Assembly: GCF_037975245.1 (NCBI RefSeq)
Contig: NC_092580.1
Location: 1,158,501-1,222,500, forward strand
Reading direction: 5' to 3'
Origin: Apostichopus japonicus
Lineage: Eukaryota; Echinodermata; Holothuroidea; Aspidochirotida; Stichopodidae
Length of the DNA: 64,000 bases
Below the pieces are notes generated by a model that saw nothing but the letters and a program-made list of their open reading frames with translations, did not search any database and was not told where the DNA came from. Positions 48,900-58,740 of this stretch are shown piece by piece. Each line of letters starts with the position of its first letter. Within the stretch, counting starts at the first letter, position 1. A program made the translations under genes and the position numbers.

Positions 48900-48907
48900 A
48901 TACAGTG

Positions 48908-49849
48908 TAGTGCTGATAGTCGTGATCGATTAATCGCCAGTAGTCGCGATTACACTTTGGAAGTTTGATTAATCGCTCTCAAAACCTAAGTTGCGATTAC
49001 TGGACTAAAGCTAGCACTACACACAATCTGCTATTGAAAAATAGCCTAACCTATCAAAAACAACACTTAAGCAGTTTGTCAGCAAATATTGCAAACACAG
49101 GTTCTTACAATGCTACACTAGAACTGTGCTGTGTTAAAAATCAGCAAGCACCTGTTCAGGTTAGATTCATGCGTTTACTTGTTAGTAATACGATTGTTCT
49201 GCAGTGCAACATTTAGTCCTAGCAATGTTTCATCATTGCGCATAATTGCAAATTCCCAAATTTATTAATCTTTAATGATTGCCAAAGAATTTGTAATTTC
49301 TTCAAACATGCATGTTTACAGTATATTTCATTTCTGGCCAGTGGTGCACATGTATCATATGTCTGATAGAGTGTGTCGATTGGGGTGAAGTTTCATTTCA
49401 ATGTGTCATAATATGTGCGTGCTATCACACTAGGCTAAAGCCTAGCCTAGAAGGTGAACGTCCTTCTACAGAAAACTCTTGCATAGTAATCATCACACCG
49501 CTACAGGGTGTTGCATCTATTCATTTTTTTGCTGTGATTAGTGCTAGTAGTTGTAGTAGCCTTGTAGATCCATTCCAAAGTTTTTGATTTACTTTGAAGG
49601 ATTTTAAGAAATGTTGAATATTGAAATTTGTTGACATTTTTTGTTTGGTAGATGTTTTAACATGAATTAGACATCACACATTAAGACTTGAAAGAACAAA
49701 TAGGGACAGTGCACCATGGAAAAAGATTTGTTTGACTGTATTTCTGCAATGTAGAAATGACAGTGATGATGCCATAACTGTAACCGAGTATCGCGAGAAG
49801 AGCTATGCGATTAATCAACTACAAAAGTAAGAGTCGACTATCAGCACTA
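48908..49849. mobile_element. non-autonomous hAT-type element (942 bp)
   Basis: The left end TAGTGCTGATAGTCG and the right end CGACTATCAGCACTA are perfect 15 bp inverted repeats. Directly outside are ATACAGTG (48,900-48,907) and ATACTGTG (49,850-49,857), an 8 bp target duplication with one mismatch. TIRs starting TAG with an 8 bp duplication are characteristic of hAT elements. Subterminal GATTAATCG motifs occur in inverted orientation near both ends. No transposase frame is present. Confidence 0.82.
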
Positions 49850-49857
49850 ATACTGTG

Positions 49858-50305
49858 TACCTAGCAGAGCAAAAAGCGACAGTCAGAATTTAAATGCATA
49901 CATTACAATGTAATATATGTGGTGTAAGAATCAGTTTTATTGAGACCCAGACTGCAATCAGAATAAGGATAGGCCTATATACAGTAACACATTTGTAAAT
50001 GGAAAGCTCACACCTTCACAATGTCAGACTAAGATTGGATGGCATGGGCTGATGAAATAAATGCAAATGTTGCAAAATATACATCAGCCCCAACAAGTTA
50101 CACAAAGGGCTGCAGGATGTGGACAGGTGCCTACACCATCAGTAAGCCAGGGGCACCAGCATATGGCATTATCCGCACAATGCTATCCCTGGCAGCTAAG
50201 AGAAGAGCCACATTCCAGCATCTGCTCTTCAAAGTATTGTGCAAAGAAATTAACTTTTTAAGTACCAAATCATTTCACATCTCCCACATATGCCACAACA
50301 GCCTA
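49858..50305. other. no recognised feature
   Basis: This is unannotated sequence between the hAT element and Mutator-like copy C. One frame of 101 codons (50,039-50,344, plus strand) shows no recognisable domain and runs into the repeat, so it is unlikely to be a gene. Confidence 0.4.
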
Positions 50306-50459
50306 TGTGTGGAGGTGTCACATCCATTGCTTGTGTCTCTGTGAGCCATCATAGCACTGTGACAGGCCCTTAATAAGACTTGCAAATTTACTAACCTGTT
50401 TACTGTAGATTTTGTCATATATCAGAGGAGAGTACTGCTTTAGTCAGTGCTCTGTAGAG
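50306..50459 (-). pseudogene. Mutator-like transposase remnant, copy C, fragment 1
   Basis: ACATCCATTGCTTGTGTCTC through AATTTACTAACCTGTTTAC matches the N-terminal coding region of copy B (45,173-45,262) in the same orientation. It then joins sequence ending ATCAGAGGAGAGTACTGC, which in copy A lies more than 700 bp away. The copy is therefore internally rearranged. It ends where the LINE begins (about 50,459). Confidence 0.6.
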
Positions 50460-51588
50460 AGACCTGTTTATTGAAATCTAAACTGTACACTATGGGTGTT
50501 TCACATCAGGTTCTCTGCTGGGTGGATGCTTTTCTGAGTGATAGAGAGCAGTCGGTTGTTGTCAATGGGTCTAGGTCTAATCCTTCTAAGGTTACTTCCG
50601 GTGTTCCGCAAGGGTCAGTTTTGGGACCCATTCTCTTCCTGGCCTATATTAATGATATTGGTAATGCTGTTTCTTCTGGTGTCCGACTGTTCGCTGATGA
50701 CTGTGTCTGTTATCGGGTTATCGATGATGTCAGTGATGGTCATCAACTTCAGGAAGATATTAATATACTAGGGCAATGGGCTAAAGATTGGGGCATGAGT
50801 TTCCAGCCGGTGAAATGTAACATTATGACCATTACTAGAAAGAGGAAACCTGTAAATTTCAATTACATGCTCAATGGGGTTCACTTGGTTAAGGTTGATT
50901 GTATTAAATATCTGGGTATTCATATCACTTCAGATCTCAACTGGGGAAAAAATATTCAAAATGTGTGTAACAAAGGAAATAGGATATTGGGAGTTCTTTG
51001 TAGAAACTTATCCCCTTGTTCGAAGGATGCAAAATTGGCTGCATATAAAGGTCTCCTCCTGCCAGTATTGGAATATGCCAGTTCTGTCTGGGATCCCCAC
51101 CAAGCTTTCTTGCAGCACAACCTCGAAAACATTCAGAGGCGTGCAGCCCGTTTCATCGCTTCAGATTATTCAAGAGAGCCTGGCTCTGTCTCATCTCTGT
51201 TACGGGACCTAAACCTGGTGCCCTTGGCAGAGAGGCGCAGACAAAGTAGAATCATCTTATTTGCTAAGGGCATCTATGGTCAGGCTCAGATCCCTATTGA
51301 CTGCCTAAGAAAGCCTCTGCGTAGGAGTCGGAACATGCACGATATGCATTTCTGCCAACTGTATGCCAGTACCAATTGCTATAAGTATAGTTTTTTTCCA
51401 AATTCAATTAGGGATTGGAATAGTCTGCCTTCAGACCTCATTAGTAGTTCCAGTGGTTCTGTGAATCCTGTCACTTATATCAGTACTCGGGTCAGATCTA
51501 ATTAATTACTCTCTTGACGTGTGTGTGGTGAGATATTGTCCCTTTTTGCGGATGTGTCACCGTATCGAAGACGAAGACGAGGTGTACT
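50460..51588 (+). mobile_element. 5'-truncated non-LTR retrotransposon (LINE) inserted in Mutator-like copy C
   Basis: The borders are inferred by comparison with uninterrupted copy A (57,149-57,260). MULE-like sequence stops after GCTCTGTAGAGAG and resumes near CAGAATGATAAGCTGCAGCC. The insert carries the second half of a reverse transcriptase and a short 3' tail ending in CGAAGACGAAGACGAGG. The endonuclease and the first half of the RT are missing, as usual for 5' truncation during target-primed reverse transcription. About 50 bp of the target seem to be missing, and no clear target duplication was found. Confidence 0.75.
50469..51505 (+). pseudogene. LINE reverse transcriptase, C-terminal part (CR1/jockey-like)
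   Basis: This is an open frame of about 345 codons with no true start; upstream codons belong to the host repeat. It encodes the second half of a non-LTR reverse transcriptase, which would copy its own RNA into DNA at a nicked target. Visible motifs are TSGVPQGSVLGPILF, the catalytic box LFADDCVCYR with the two aspartates, the downstream KCNIMTITRK and KYLGIHITSDLNW motifs, and a C-terminal RRAARFIASDYSR segment ending in a stop at 51,505. These are typical of the jockey/CR1/Rex-like clades, and I cannot choose between them. The apurinic endonuclease domain and the N-terminal fingers are absent. The frame is uninterrupted, which suggests a relatively recent insertion compared with the surrounding remnants. 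Function in cis is not possible as it stands. Confidence 0.88.
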
Positions 51589-51689
51589 ACATCAGAATGA
51601 TAAGCTGCAGCCATTGTTCTACTGAATCCATTACATGCCTTGCCATCAGCATCAGTTGTGAGGTACATGACCGTACCCATTCTTCATAA
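51589..51689 (-). pseudogene. Mutator-like transposase remnant, copy C, fragment 2
   Basis: On the minus strand, ATG GGT at about 51,680 is followed at once by VMYLTTDADGKACNGF. This corresponds to the catalytic-region motif TTDADGKACKGF of copy A (57,280-57,305). The start region of copy B (MGRRKG) has thus been fused to the DADGK region by an internal deletion. The LINE then interrupts the frame. Confidence 0.5.
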
Positions 51690-52423
51690 TAATAATCAGT
51701 TTTTTATCCTCAAAGTTCAACAAAATTCCAGTGACCTATTCACTAGTTTGTTTGTATACAAATGCTTAAATGGTTATAAGCATTTATTGGAAGTCTAAGC
51801 AGTTGAATAGCTGCACATAGAATGATACAAGACAAGACTTACACTGAGAAACTAGTCAATATGATCTACTACAACGATTTAGGAATGTTGCTTGAACAGC
51901 GCCCTCATTCTAGATCTGGTCACAGCTAGAACATAGGTCTCCTGAGTAGTTTTCGCAACAAAATCTGACAAAATACCTTTGAAAAGCAGTGCCAAAGTAA
52001 CAAGTAACTTTTTCTCTTTCATTTTAGGGCCAGAGTTTACTCGATACAGGGAGTGATCAAATTTTCAGAGGGAAGAAGGCCAACTTGCGTCAAGTTTCCA
52101 CCAGAGGGGATAAGTAGCACCAACTGAGGGACTGTGCTTAAAACACATTGTGTGGACCCAAGAACAATTTAGACATTCAGTAGATGCCAGCCATGCTGAT
52201 GGAATGACTTCTAATCACACTAGGGAATATGTCAACCATTGGGCTCTCACTTGTTTAAAGTTCAGTACTGCATTATTCATATAGACTGTACAACATGTGT
52301 GAGACACCATATGAAGATTCACACAATAGACAGAGATAAACAAAAATGATATAAGTCATTACTTCTGAAACTATCATAAAAAGAGGTTGAAAGTGGATTT
52401 TAGAAATGTCAACTGTTACTTTA
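51690..52423. repeat. 5' non-coding region of the Mutator-like element, copy C
   Basis: This is a diverged direct repeat of 45,540-46,268. The main differences are a 24 bp stretch around ACAAATGCTTAAATGG and a few small gaps. It lies upstream of fragment 2 on the minus strand. Confidence 0.75.
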
Positions 52424-52545
52424 GCTGGCATACTCCTATTAGCATCTATATCAATCCGTACCAAGTGTGCTTCTTCAGAAAAAGTGCCAAAAAGCAACAG
52501 GAGACATCTTTTCTGATATGTCATCAATCACTGGACTGGTTTATG
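52424..52545. mobile_element. MITE-like TIR element, copy 4 (left ~120 bp only)
   Basis: The similarity runs from GCTGGCATACTCCTATTAG through TTCTTCAGAAAAAGTGCC to about TCATCAATCACTGG. It then gives way to the C-terminal region of Mutator-like copy A and a (CT)n tract at 52,571-52,586. Confidence 0.55.
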
Positions 52546-52559
52546 TTTTTAGTTCTACC

Positions 52560-52923
52560 ATGTAGCTTGTACTCTCTCTCTCTCTGAGTTGTGCTCTCCT
52601 CCTTCTGTATGCTCTGCCTCTGTTATATAGTCTATCATACTGTTGTTTCCTTTGCATCTGTTTCAGAGTCTGGATACATAGACTATTTGAGCTCACCTCT
52701 AATCCTGCAGCTTCCATCTTCCTGGCTATGGACTCTTCAGGCCCTTTATTTGTAATGTTTGTGGCACTGTGGTCCCTGTACTGACTGTTGCGTGAAATGC
52801 TTGTGCTATGTTTTGGATTGGAAACTCGAAAGCATTATTGACTACCTCTGCTTTTTGAGTGGAAGTCTGAAACTGAGTGGACCATAAACGTTTGCTGTAG
52901 GTGGGTGTCTCAGGTATTTCATT
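52560..52923 (-). pseudogene. Mutator-like transposase remnant, copy A, C-terminal part
   Basis: Reading leftward from 52,923, the minus strand shows a degraded frame with TPTYSKRLWSTQFQ, then GLEVSSNSLCIQTLKQM and a basic tail NRGRAYRRRRAQLRERE near 52,570. It continues the protein interrupted at 56,845 by the pogo-like element. A basic, arginine-rich C-terminus is plausible for a DNA-binding transposase. Several stops and frame changes show that it is dead. Confidence 0.45.
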
Positions 52924-52925
52924 TA

Positions 52926-55900
52926 CAGTACTGATTTCGCTTAACTCCCGTTGAAATTTGTTAAAAGGAAAATAAACAAATTTCTTCGTTTTTTATCGAA
53001 ATTTGCCGATTTTTATCGAAATTCAACGAATTTTAACGATTGGTGATCTCAATCATTTCCTACGTGGAATTTTCAACGATGCGTTGAAATTCTTTTTTAA
53101 ACGAAATAAAAGGTCAATATGTGGTTACGCGAAACGTCGGAAATCGCGTAACTTCGTTTATTAGTATCGATTAGACTTTGGTACAGTCGTTTGAAAGCAT
53201 TCTCAGGCTTGCATGAGTAGTAACTCTCAAAGAAACATGTAGTAAAACTGACGGGGGACATTTTCTGACTGAACCCCAAACACAGTGACATAAGTCTTAA
53301 CTTTGCCAGGCTATCTTGGAGGTTGCAGTACACGCTATGTACCACGAGGCACCCTTCCAGATAAGTTGGAGTGCTGTTTAACCATTTAAATAACAATGAA
53401 TGGACATAAATAAACTTGGTTTACTTGCAGATTGCAAAAAATAGTTATTTTTAAGAGATGTAAATTTGGTTTTTTATAAGAGTTGAAGTGTGAAACTTTG
53501 TTTCCGAGCGAAAACACTTGAAGCAGTTACTTGAAGCAAAATAAAGATGCCCCGCCCATTCTGCTAGGACGCTTCCATTTTTCAAAAATGCGTTTTCTCT
53601 TGTTATTTTTTCTATTTTGTTTAGTATAGATTTGGCATGAGACATGTTACTCAGGTTAACTTTGATGGAATAATTTTATACCAGAAGTGGAAAAACTTAA
53701 CAGTTATTACATTCATTTCGGATCATTTCCGAACAAGATAACACACTAAGGGTGTGACCGTTTAAACGATTAACCGTTTAACCGGCCGCAAATGCACTAT
53801 CAGTTTAGAAAATCACAAACTGTATAAACGGAAAATTAAAAAAAAAAATCAAATACATTTTAAACATGAAAATTATTTAAAAATATGTAAAGAACTGAGT
53901 AATGTACTGCAAACTATCAATAAAAAACAGAAAAACGATGTTTTAGGCATGAATAATGTGTTCAATATAACTATAGTAGTAGGCCAATAGTCACGAGCTC
54001 ATGATAGTGTCGTCAATTCGTCTTCTCAGTTTATATTTGCGACATATATCACCCGTGTACATCGATCAATGGCATGGTGAAATCCTGTGTGAAAATATGT
54101 CGATGCCAAAAGACGCAAATGGTCGTTCTAGAAAGTATCGTAATAACATTAACAACACAAGGCCAGTTTGCTCTCTCAGGTCCGCACGTATACAGCCATT
54201 TTTTCCACACATGGTATTATACTGTGCATGCATTGCGGGCGGGATTGCGGCAAACATAAAAGAATATGAATGAAAATGATAAAGCTTACGATATTTTTCA
54301 CAAATATTGGTGCTTAGGTAAGTGCTTCCTCACAATCAAAGAGCCGCCCCAAAATTTGCTCCGCTTACGTAAAACTTCTATATATATATAACACTTGGAA
54401 AAATTCGAGTTTTTACACACATAATTCCCACTGACATTGGTCATAGAACATAAGTAGGTCATTGACATTTGAACTTGCCCAAGTTCATCGCACCATGAGA
54501 ACGACACAACACATTGAACATGATGTTACATTCTTCCGCCATCTGGACGCTGAGTGTAAATTTTGGTGTAATATGCAAATTATGAATGGTACTGCACTGC
54601 CCGGTTAAAATTTAACCTATTGCAACACCAATTTTGGGAAGCTGTTGTTGAAGAAACTGTTGTATCAAATGTAAAGTACTGTATCATGTATGTGACACAA
54701 GAGAAAGAAAATGCTGCTACAACCCATCCCACAACACGTGCGTGCGTAATTTGTTTTCTAAACATGACTTTTAATGAGTAAGCAGGAAAGGTGGGTAAGT
54801 TTGCTAAGTTAGGCGAGTTTTTGTTTAAAATCTTGTGATAGATAGACAAATATATTGTTTTTTTCTTCAAAAGTTACGAAGTTGCCGAAGGCCGAGTTAT
54901 ATAAATTCAGTGATCTGAACTTCTGAAGACCACGATATACTGATCAGGTGTGTTATTCTTTTCAGCAATTATTACACGTAATGTTGGCAATATTATTGGG
55001 CCTAATTAGTAATTAACATACATTGATCATTGTCTTGTTGCCTGAAGTGCTACTTTTTGGAAAAAAAAAAACCTTAATTATTGTACTCATAATGTCCTAT
55101 TTTCATTAAAAGTTGAGAGACATTACGTCGAAAAAGCCGCAATCGGGAAACAGCGTTTAAAAGTTTAACCTACCGGCAGGTTATACGGTTAAATGGTTAG
55201 TGAAATATCTGTTAGGTCACACCCTTATAACACACACAAAAAAAACGACTTTATTGAATGAAAATATACTGAAAACCATATCGCAAAAACACAAAATCGC
55301 CTATAACTCGAAAACGGAAGGAGATATCGACTTTTGTCAGCTGCGTAGGGATTTCCTATACCGAATTTTGATGTGCTCTATCCACCTGTGTCATTTATGA
55401 GCTTCTCTGACGTAAGCTGCAGTACGTAATTTCTCCATACCAGTTCCGCAACATTTATTTACGCAGTAAACATTGTTCATGATGTTTTCTTTCACAACAA
55501 ATATTCAAAGTTGTGCTCCACACGCTTCACAGATATTGTTTTATGTTGTTCATTTTCAATTCTAGTTTAAAATTACATTTTCGAACGATGCATTGCATGC
55601 CTTGTCAAACATTCCTGATTAGTAAAACTAAGGAAGGATATTTGATTGATATGATTTTATGAGCTGTTCCACTTGAAAAATGATGATAAAACCGAAAGAC
55701 AAAACATTTACTTCTCATGTGACGCATACCGGGAGACTCATAAAAACCCCCTTCTCATTAAATTAAATTTACATGCCGTCAGGCCAGTTGAAAGCCCTCC
55801 CCAGTAATGTTTGATCAGCTCTTCCCAATATACAATACTCAAATAAGCAATGAAAATATATTCATTTTCCACAGGTTTCCATTCCATTATGAATAGTAGG

Positions 55901-56843
55901 GGCAAAATAATGTTTGCTTCTAGAGTAAGCCAGCCAAAGGTTCTGCAGTGCTAAACCCCCCACGAAGATAAATACTATGCTAATTAACAGATGGTAGGCG
56001 TGAATTGACAAAGCCAGGTTTATGATTGGACTAGGCCTCTCAAAAAAGTTTGGTCGCTGGAGATATCCAGGGTAGGGAATGCACATGTAAGCAGCATACT
56101 GTAGGTGGCCCAGACCCAGGCTGCGACCTTAATTACCAGGGCAGTTCGTCTGCATTCGCGGGCAACTTACAGTAGCTGGGTTAGGGGGAAAATAACAGGA
56201 TGTTTTTTATTTTGCGTGCATTGAAGCCGGGGGGAGATTTTTTGGTTTGAAAGTGAGTGCGGTAAACGGTACTGTAGTACGTCAAGTAACACAGGAATTT
56301 ATTGGAAAAAAAGATCTCTTTGATATCCAGCTACGACTGTTTCATTGTGTAAATTTTTTTTTTATTTCTTGTTTTCTGACGCTGCGTTCATTGGTGAGTT
56401 ACTTAAACTTATCTTAGTTTAATACTAGCCTTTAACTTAAGTACTTGTTACGATCGACCAAGACCAGTTTTTTATTATCCTAGCCAAATAATTTTTCAAA
56501 CACCTAGTACAGAACTTACTCTGTCTTATATACAATCAAACTTTTGTAACATTTGTAATATTCCTCAGCCACTTCTGGTATAGTCTGAAAACGGCTGTAG
56601 TTACACTAAGGATTCAACGTAGGTCACAACCTTGATATGTCTAGAATTGCCTTTGCCGTTGTTGATCGCGATAACTTTCGTGGAAATTTCGTTGAAACTA
56701 AGTTGACAACCGTGCCCGCAGTAGTCTAAATCTTAATGAAATTATTTGTTTTTTATCGATTTTCAAATTTTTTTTATCGATTTTCAACCTTTTTTATCGA
56801 TCGTTGCTTTTTTTGCAACGGGAGTTAAGCGAAATCAGTACTG
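52926..56843. mobile_element. Tc1/mariner-superfamily (pogo/Tigger-like) element, 3,918 bp, non-autonomous
   Basis: The first 28 bp (starting CAGTACTGATTTCGCTTAAC) are a perfect reverse complement of the last 28 bp (56,816-56,843). TA lies on both sides (52,924-52,925 and 56,844-56,845) as a target duplication. Subterminal TTTTTATCGA repeats occur at both ends. CAGT-starting ends with a CGCTTAAC motif and a TA duplication resemble pogo/Tigger elements. No transposase frame is visible, so it is a non-autonomous or gutted copy. Without the nested hAT element it would be about 2.43 kb. It splits Mutator-like copy A. Confidence 0.82.
53747..55227. mobile_element. non-autonomous hAT-type element (1,481 bp) nested in the pogo-like element
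   Basis: The ends are a perfect 13 bp inverted repeat (TAAGGGTGTGACC / GGTCACACCCTTA). TAACACAC flanks both sides (53,739-53,746 and 55,228-55,235), a perfect 8 bp target duplication. Subterminal AACCGTTTAACC-like motifs occur near both ends. No recognisable transposase is present. Frames of 60-96 codons inside are not conserved-looking. Confidence 0.9.
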
Positions 56844-56845
56844 TA

Positions 56846-57990
56846 GTTGTGTGCTATCAGTGTGGGATATTAGCAGAGATCTCTTTGTAGCATTTGGCAT
56901 GAATGGAAATGTGTACTTCCTGCCCCTCTTGCATACAAATGAATGCTCCGGGCAATGTGAATGATTTCCAATGTAGCACTTTGCAAGGCAGTCTTAACAT
57001 GTTGATAAAGCCTTCATAACTTTGCAGTGGTCGTATTTGAGGGCTTTAATTCCTGCAAGTAGTCACCTCTGCCAGTACAAGGCAGGTCAAGTCCTCTGCA
57101 ATGCACTTTTGTATCAAGTGCTTCCTAGTCACAGTTTGTGCAGGTAACATATCAGAGGAGAGTACTGCTTTAGCCAGTGCCCTGCAGAGTGACTTGAGTA
57201 GGTGAACTTGGTCTAACAGCATATGGTTCTCTGTTTCAGAATGAGTAGCTGCAGCCATTGTACCAGTGAACCCTTTACATGCCTTGCCATCAGCATCAGT
57301 TGTTAGGCACTTCTCCTTTAGTGGGTTCTTACCAGTAAGTAATTTGGATGCACAAATCTTTCCACCATTCTGTTCATCTTTGACATTGGCATCTTTACTG
57401 AACAGCCCTCATGGACTGGACATTGCAACTTGTGACCCCTTCTTCTATTCATTTCACCAATTAAGTTACAGTTGTTACTGTGATTGTAATCAAAATTAAA
57501 TTTATCAATGGTGACATTCTCAACAATTACATCTCTCTATTGGCTTGCACAAACAAATGGAGTCTTACTTTTTGCATTAAGCAGACACGTATGATATTGA
57601 CGATCATATTCTGCAAAAACTGGAGAGTCTTTTGAGAGGCCATGCAGTTGCAGTGTCTTCTTTATACACCCCTTTTCTGATATATCATTTTCATTCATTT
57701 CTTCTATTGCAGGTCCAAACTGGTTGGCTGACTTTTGTAGTGTACTGACAGCGGGACTTGGAAGAGAGATGCTGCTGAGCATTCTATGAGCTGCACTTGA
57801 ACCGATCTACATCTGATGCAAGCCTGACTGCCGTGCAATGTTTAGTTCTGAAGGATTCTTGCCAGGTTTGCTTCTTGGTTTAAACCTTTGTAGATGGGCC
57901 AGAGCTTACAGTACCTTTGTATCTTCAGAGAATGCATCCAAACACAACCTTTAAGCCAAGTCCCACAAATTCTTCATATCTAAGTTTGCA
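56846..57990 (-). pseudogene. Mutator-like transposase remnant, copy A, N-terminal and catalytic parts
   Basis: From right to left the minus strand encodes, with frame changes and stops: GKNPSELNIARQSG and IGSSAAHRMLSSISLPSP (57,760-57,860), QFGPAIEEMNENDI, a segment ending KTPFVCASQ (57,540), VENVTIDKFNFDYNHSNNC, CPVHEGC, then LTTDADGKACKGF (57,270-57,310), DQVHLLKSLCRALAKAVLSS, and YIGNHSHCPEHSFVC (56,930-56,975). This order resembles metazoan proteins with the Mutator-like transposase domain, in which TTDxDxxxxxGF and the later histidine/cysteine region belong to the DDE-type catalytic fold. Stops after CASQ and around 57,310, plus the pogo-like insertion at 56,845, show that it is inactive. 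The assignment rests on motif order seen by eye; a profile search would decide. Confidence 0.55.
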
Positions 57991-58669
57991 AGAGGAATAG
58001 GTGCCACAAAGGCGCTCACTTCACAAAGTTATTAGCCTCCCCCAACCAAATGTTTTTTACCTACTGAAAGAAAGATAATTTGCAATGTGTTTTTCAATGG
58101 TTAAACTGATATTATTATTACCATAAATATTGTATTGACTTCCCCAATAATTCTAACCAATATGGAATGGTAATAATTACACAGCATATGATTGTATGTT
58201 ATTGGCATGCGATGTAAAAACCTGTGCATGCCTATATGATATGCACATTGACATGTGTAACACGCGAAACTCGAACAATTTAGGTTATATTTTCCCAGAT
58301 CAGCCCCCCCCCCCAATCATATTGGGCCCCTACGCCTATGACGGTAGTTCTATTAGGCATGTTTTTTGGAGTATTCAAAATCATACCAAGTTTTGTGTGG
58401 TGGAGTATAAGAATCGCGAGATACAATTTATGAAAGTGGCAAGGAAACATGGTAAATATGACTGATAAAAGGCCAATTTTGACCGAAAATGTCAATTTTT
58501 AGGTCATTCACAATCACAGGAATATATGAATAGGCCTAGATAAACTGTGGTGCGACAGTCGGAAATTCCAGCTGTCGCACTCCAATTTTCCAACTATCGT
58601 CAGTTTTATCAAGTTCGGGGGGTGAGACACCCCCACACCCACCCCCCCTTCTAGCCACGTCCGTGGGTG
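57991..58669. other. non-coding stretch with an 11 bp C run and a short hairpin
   Basis: A C11 run occurs at 58,304-58,314. A perfect 9 bp inverted repeat (GTGCGACAG / CTGTCGCAC) with a 13 nt loop lies at 58,550-58,580. G- and C-rich homopolymer runs follow at 58,615-58,650. No gene was recognised. Confidence 0.5.
58550..58580. other. perfect 9 bp stem hairpin
   Basis: GTGCGACAG (58,550-58,558) and CTGTCGCAC (58,572-58,580) are perfect reverse complements around TCGGAAATTCCAG. No T run follows directly and no associated gene is visible, so the role is unknown. Confidence 0.6.
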
Positions 58670-58740
58670 TAAGTCACAACTTCTCAAACAATCATTAAAA
58701 GAGGTTTAATGTGGAGTCTAAAAATTTCAATTTTTAGTTA

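Noticed and set aside
48900-49857. Reading the GATTAATCG-rich ends as a replication origin or homeodomain-site cluster
   Set aside because: The motifs sit symmetrically inside matched TIRs with an 8 bp target duplication, so a transposon explains them better.
50039-50344. 101-codon plus-strand frame as a gene
   Set aside because: It runs into the Mutator-like repeat on the opposite strand and has no recognisable domain.
53097-53396. 99-codon minus-strand frame as a transposase of the pogo-like element
   Set aside because: No helix-turn-helix or DDE motif is visible and it is far too short.
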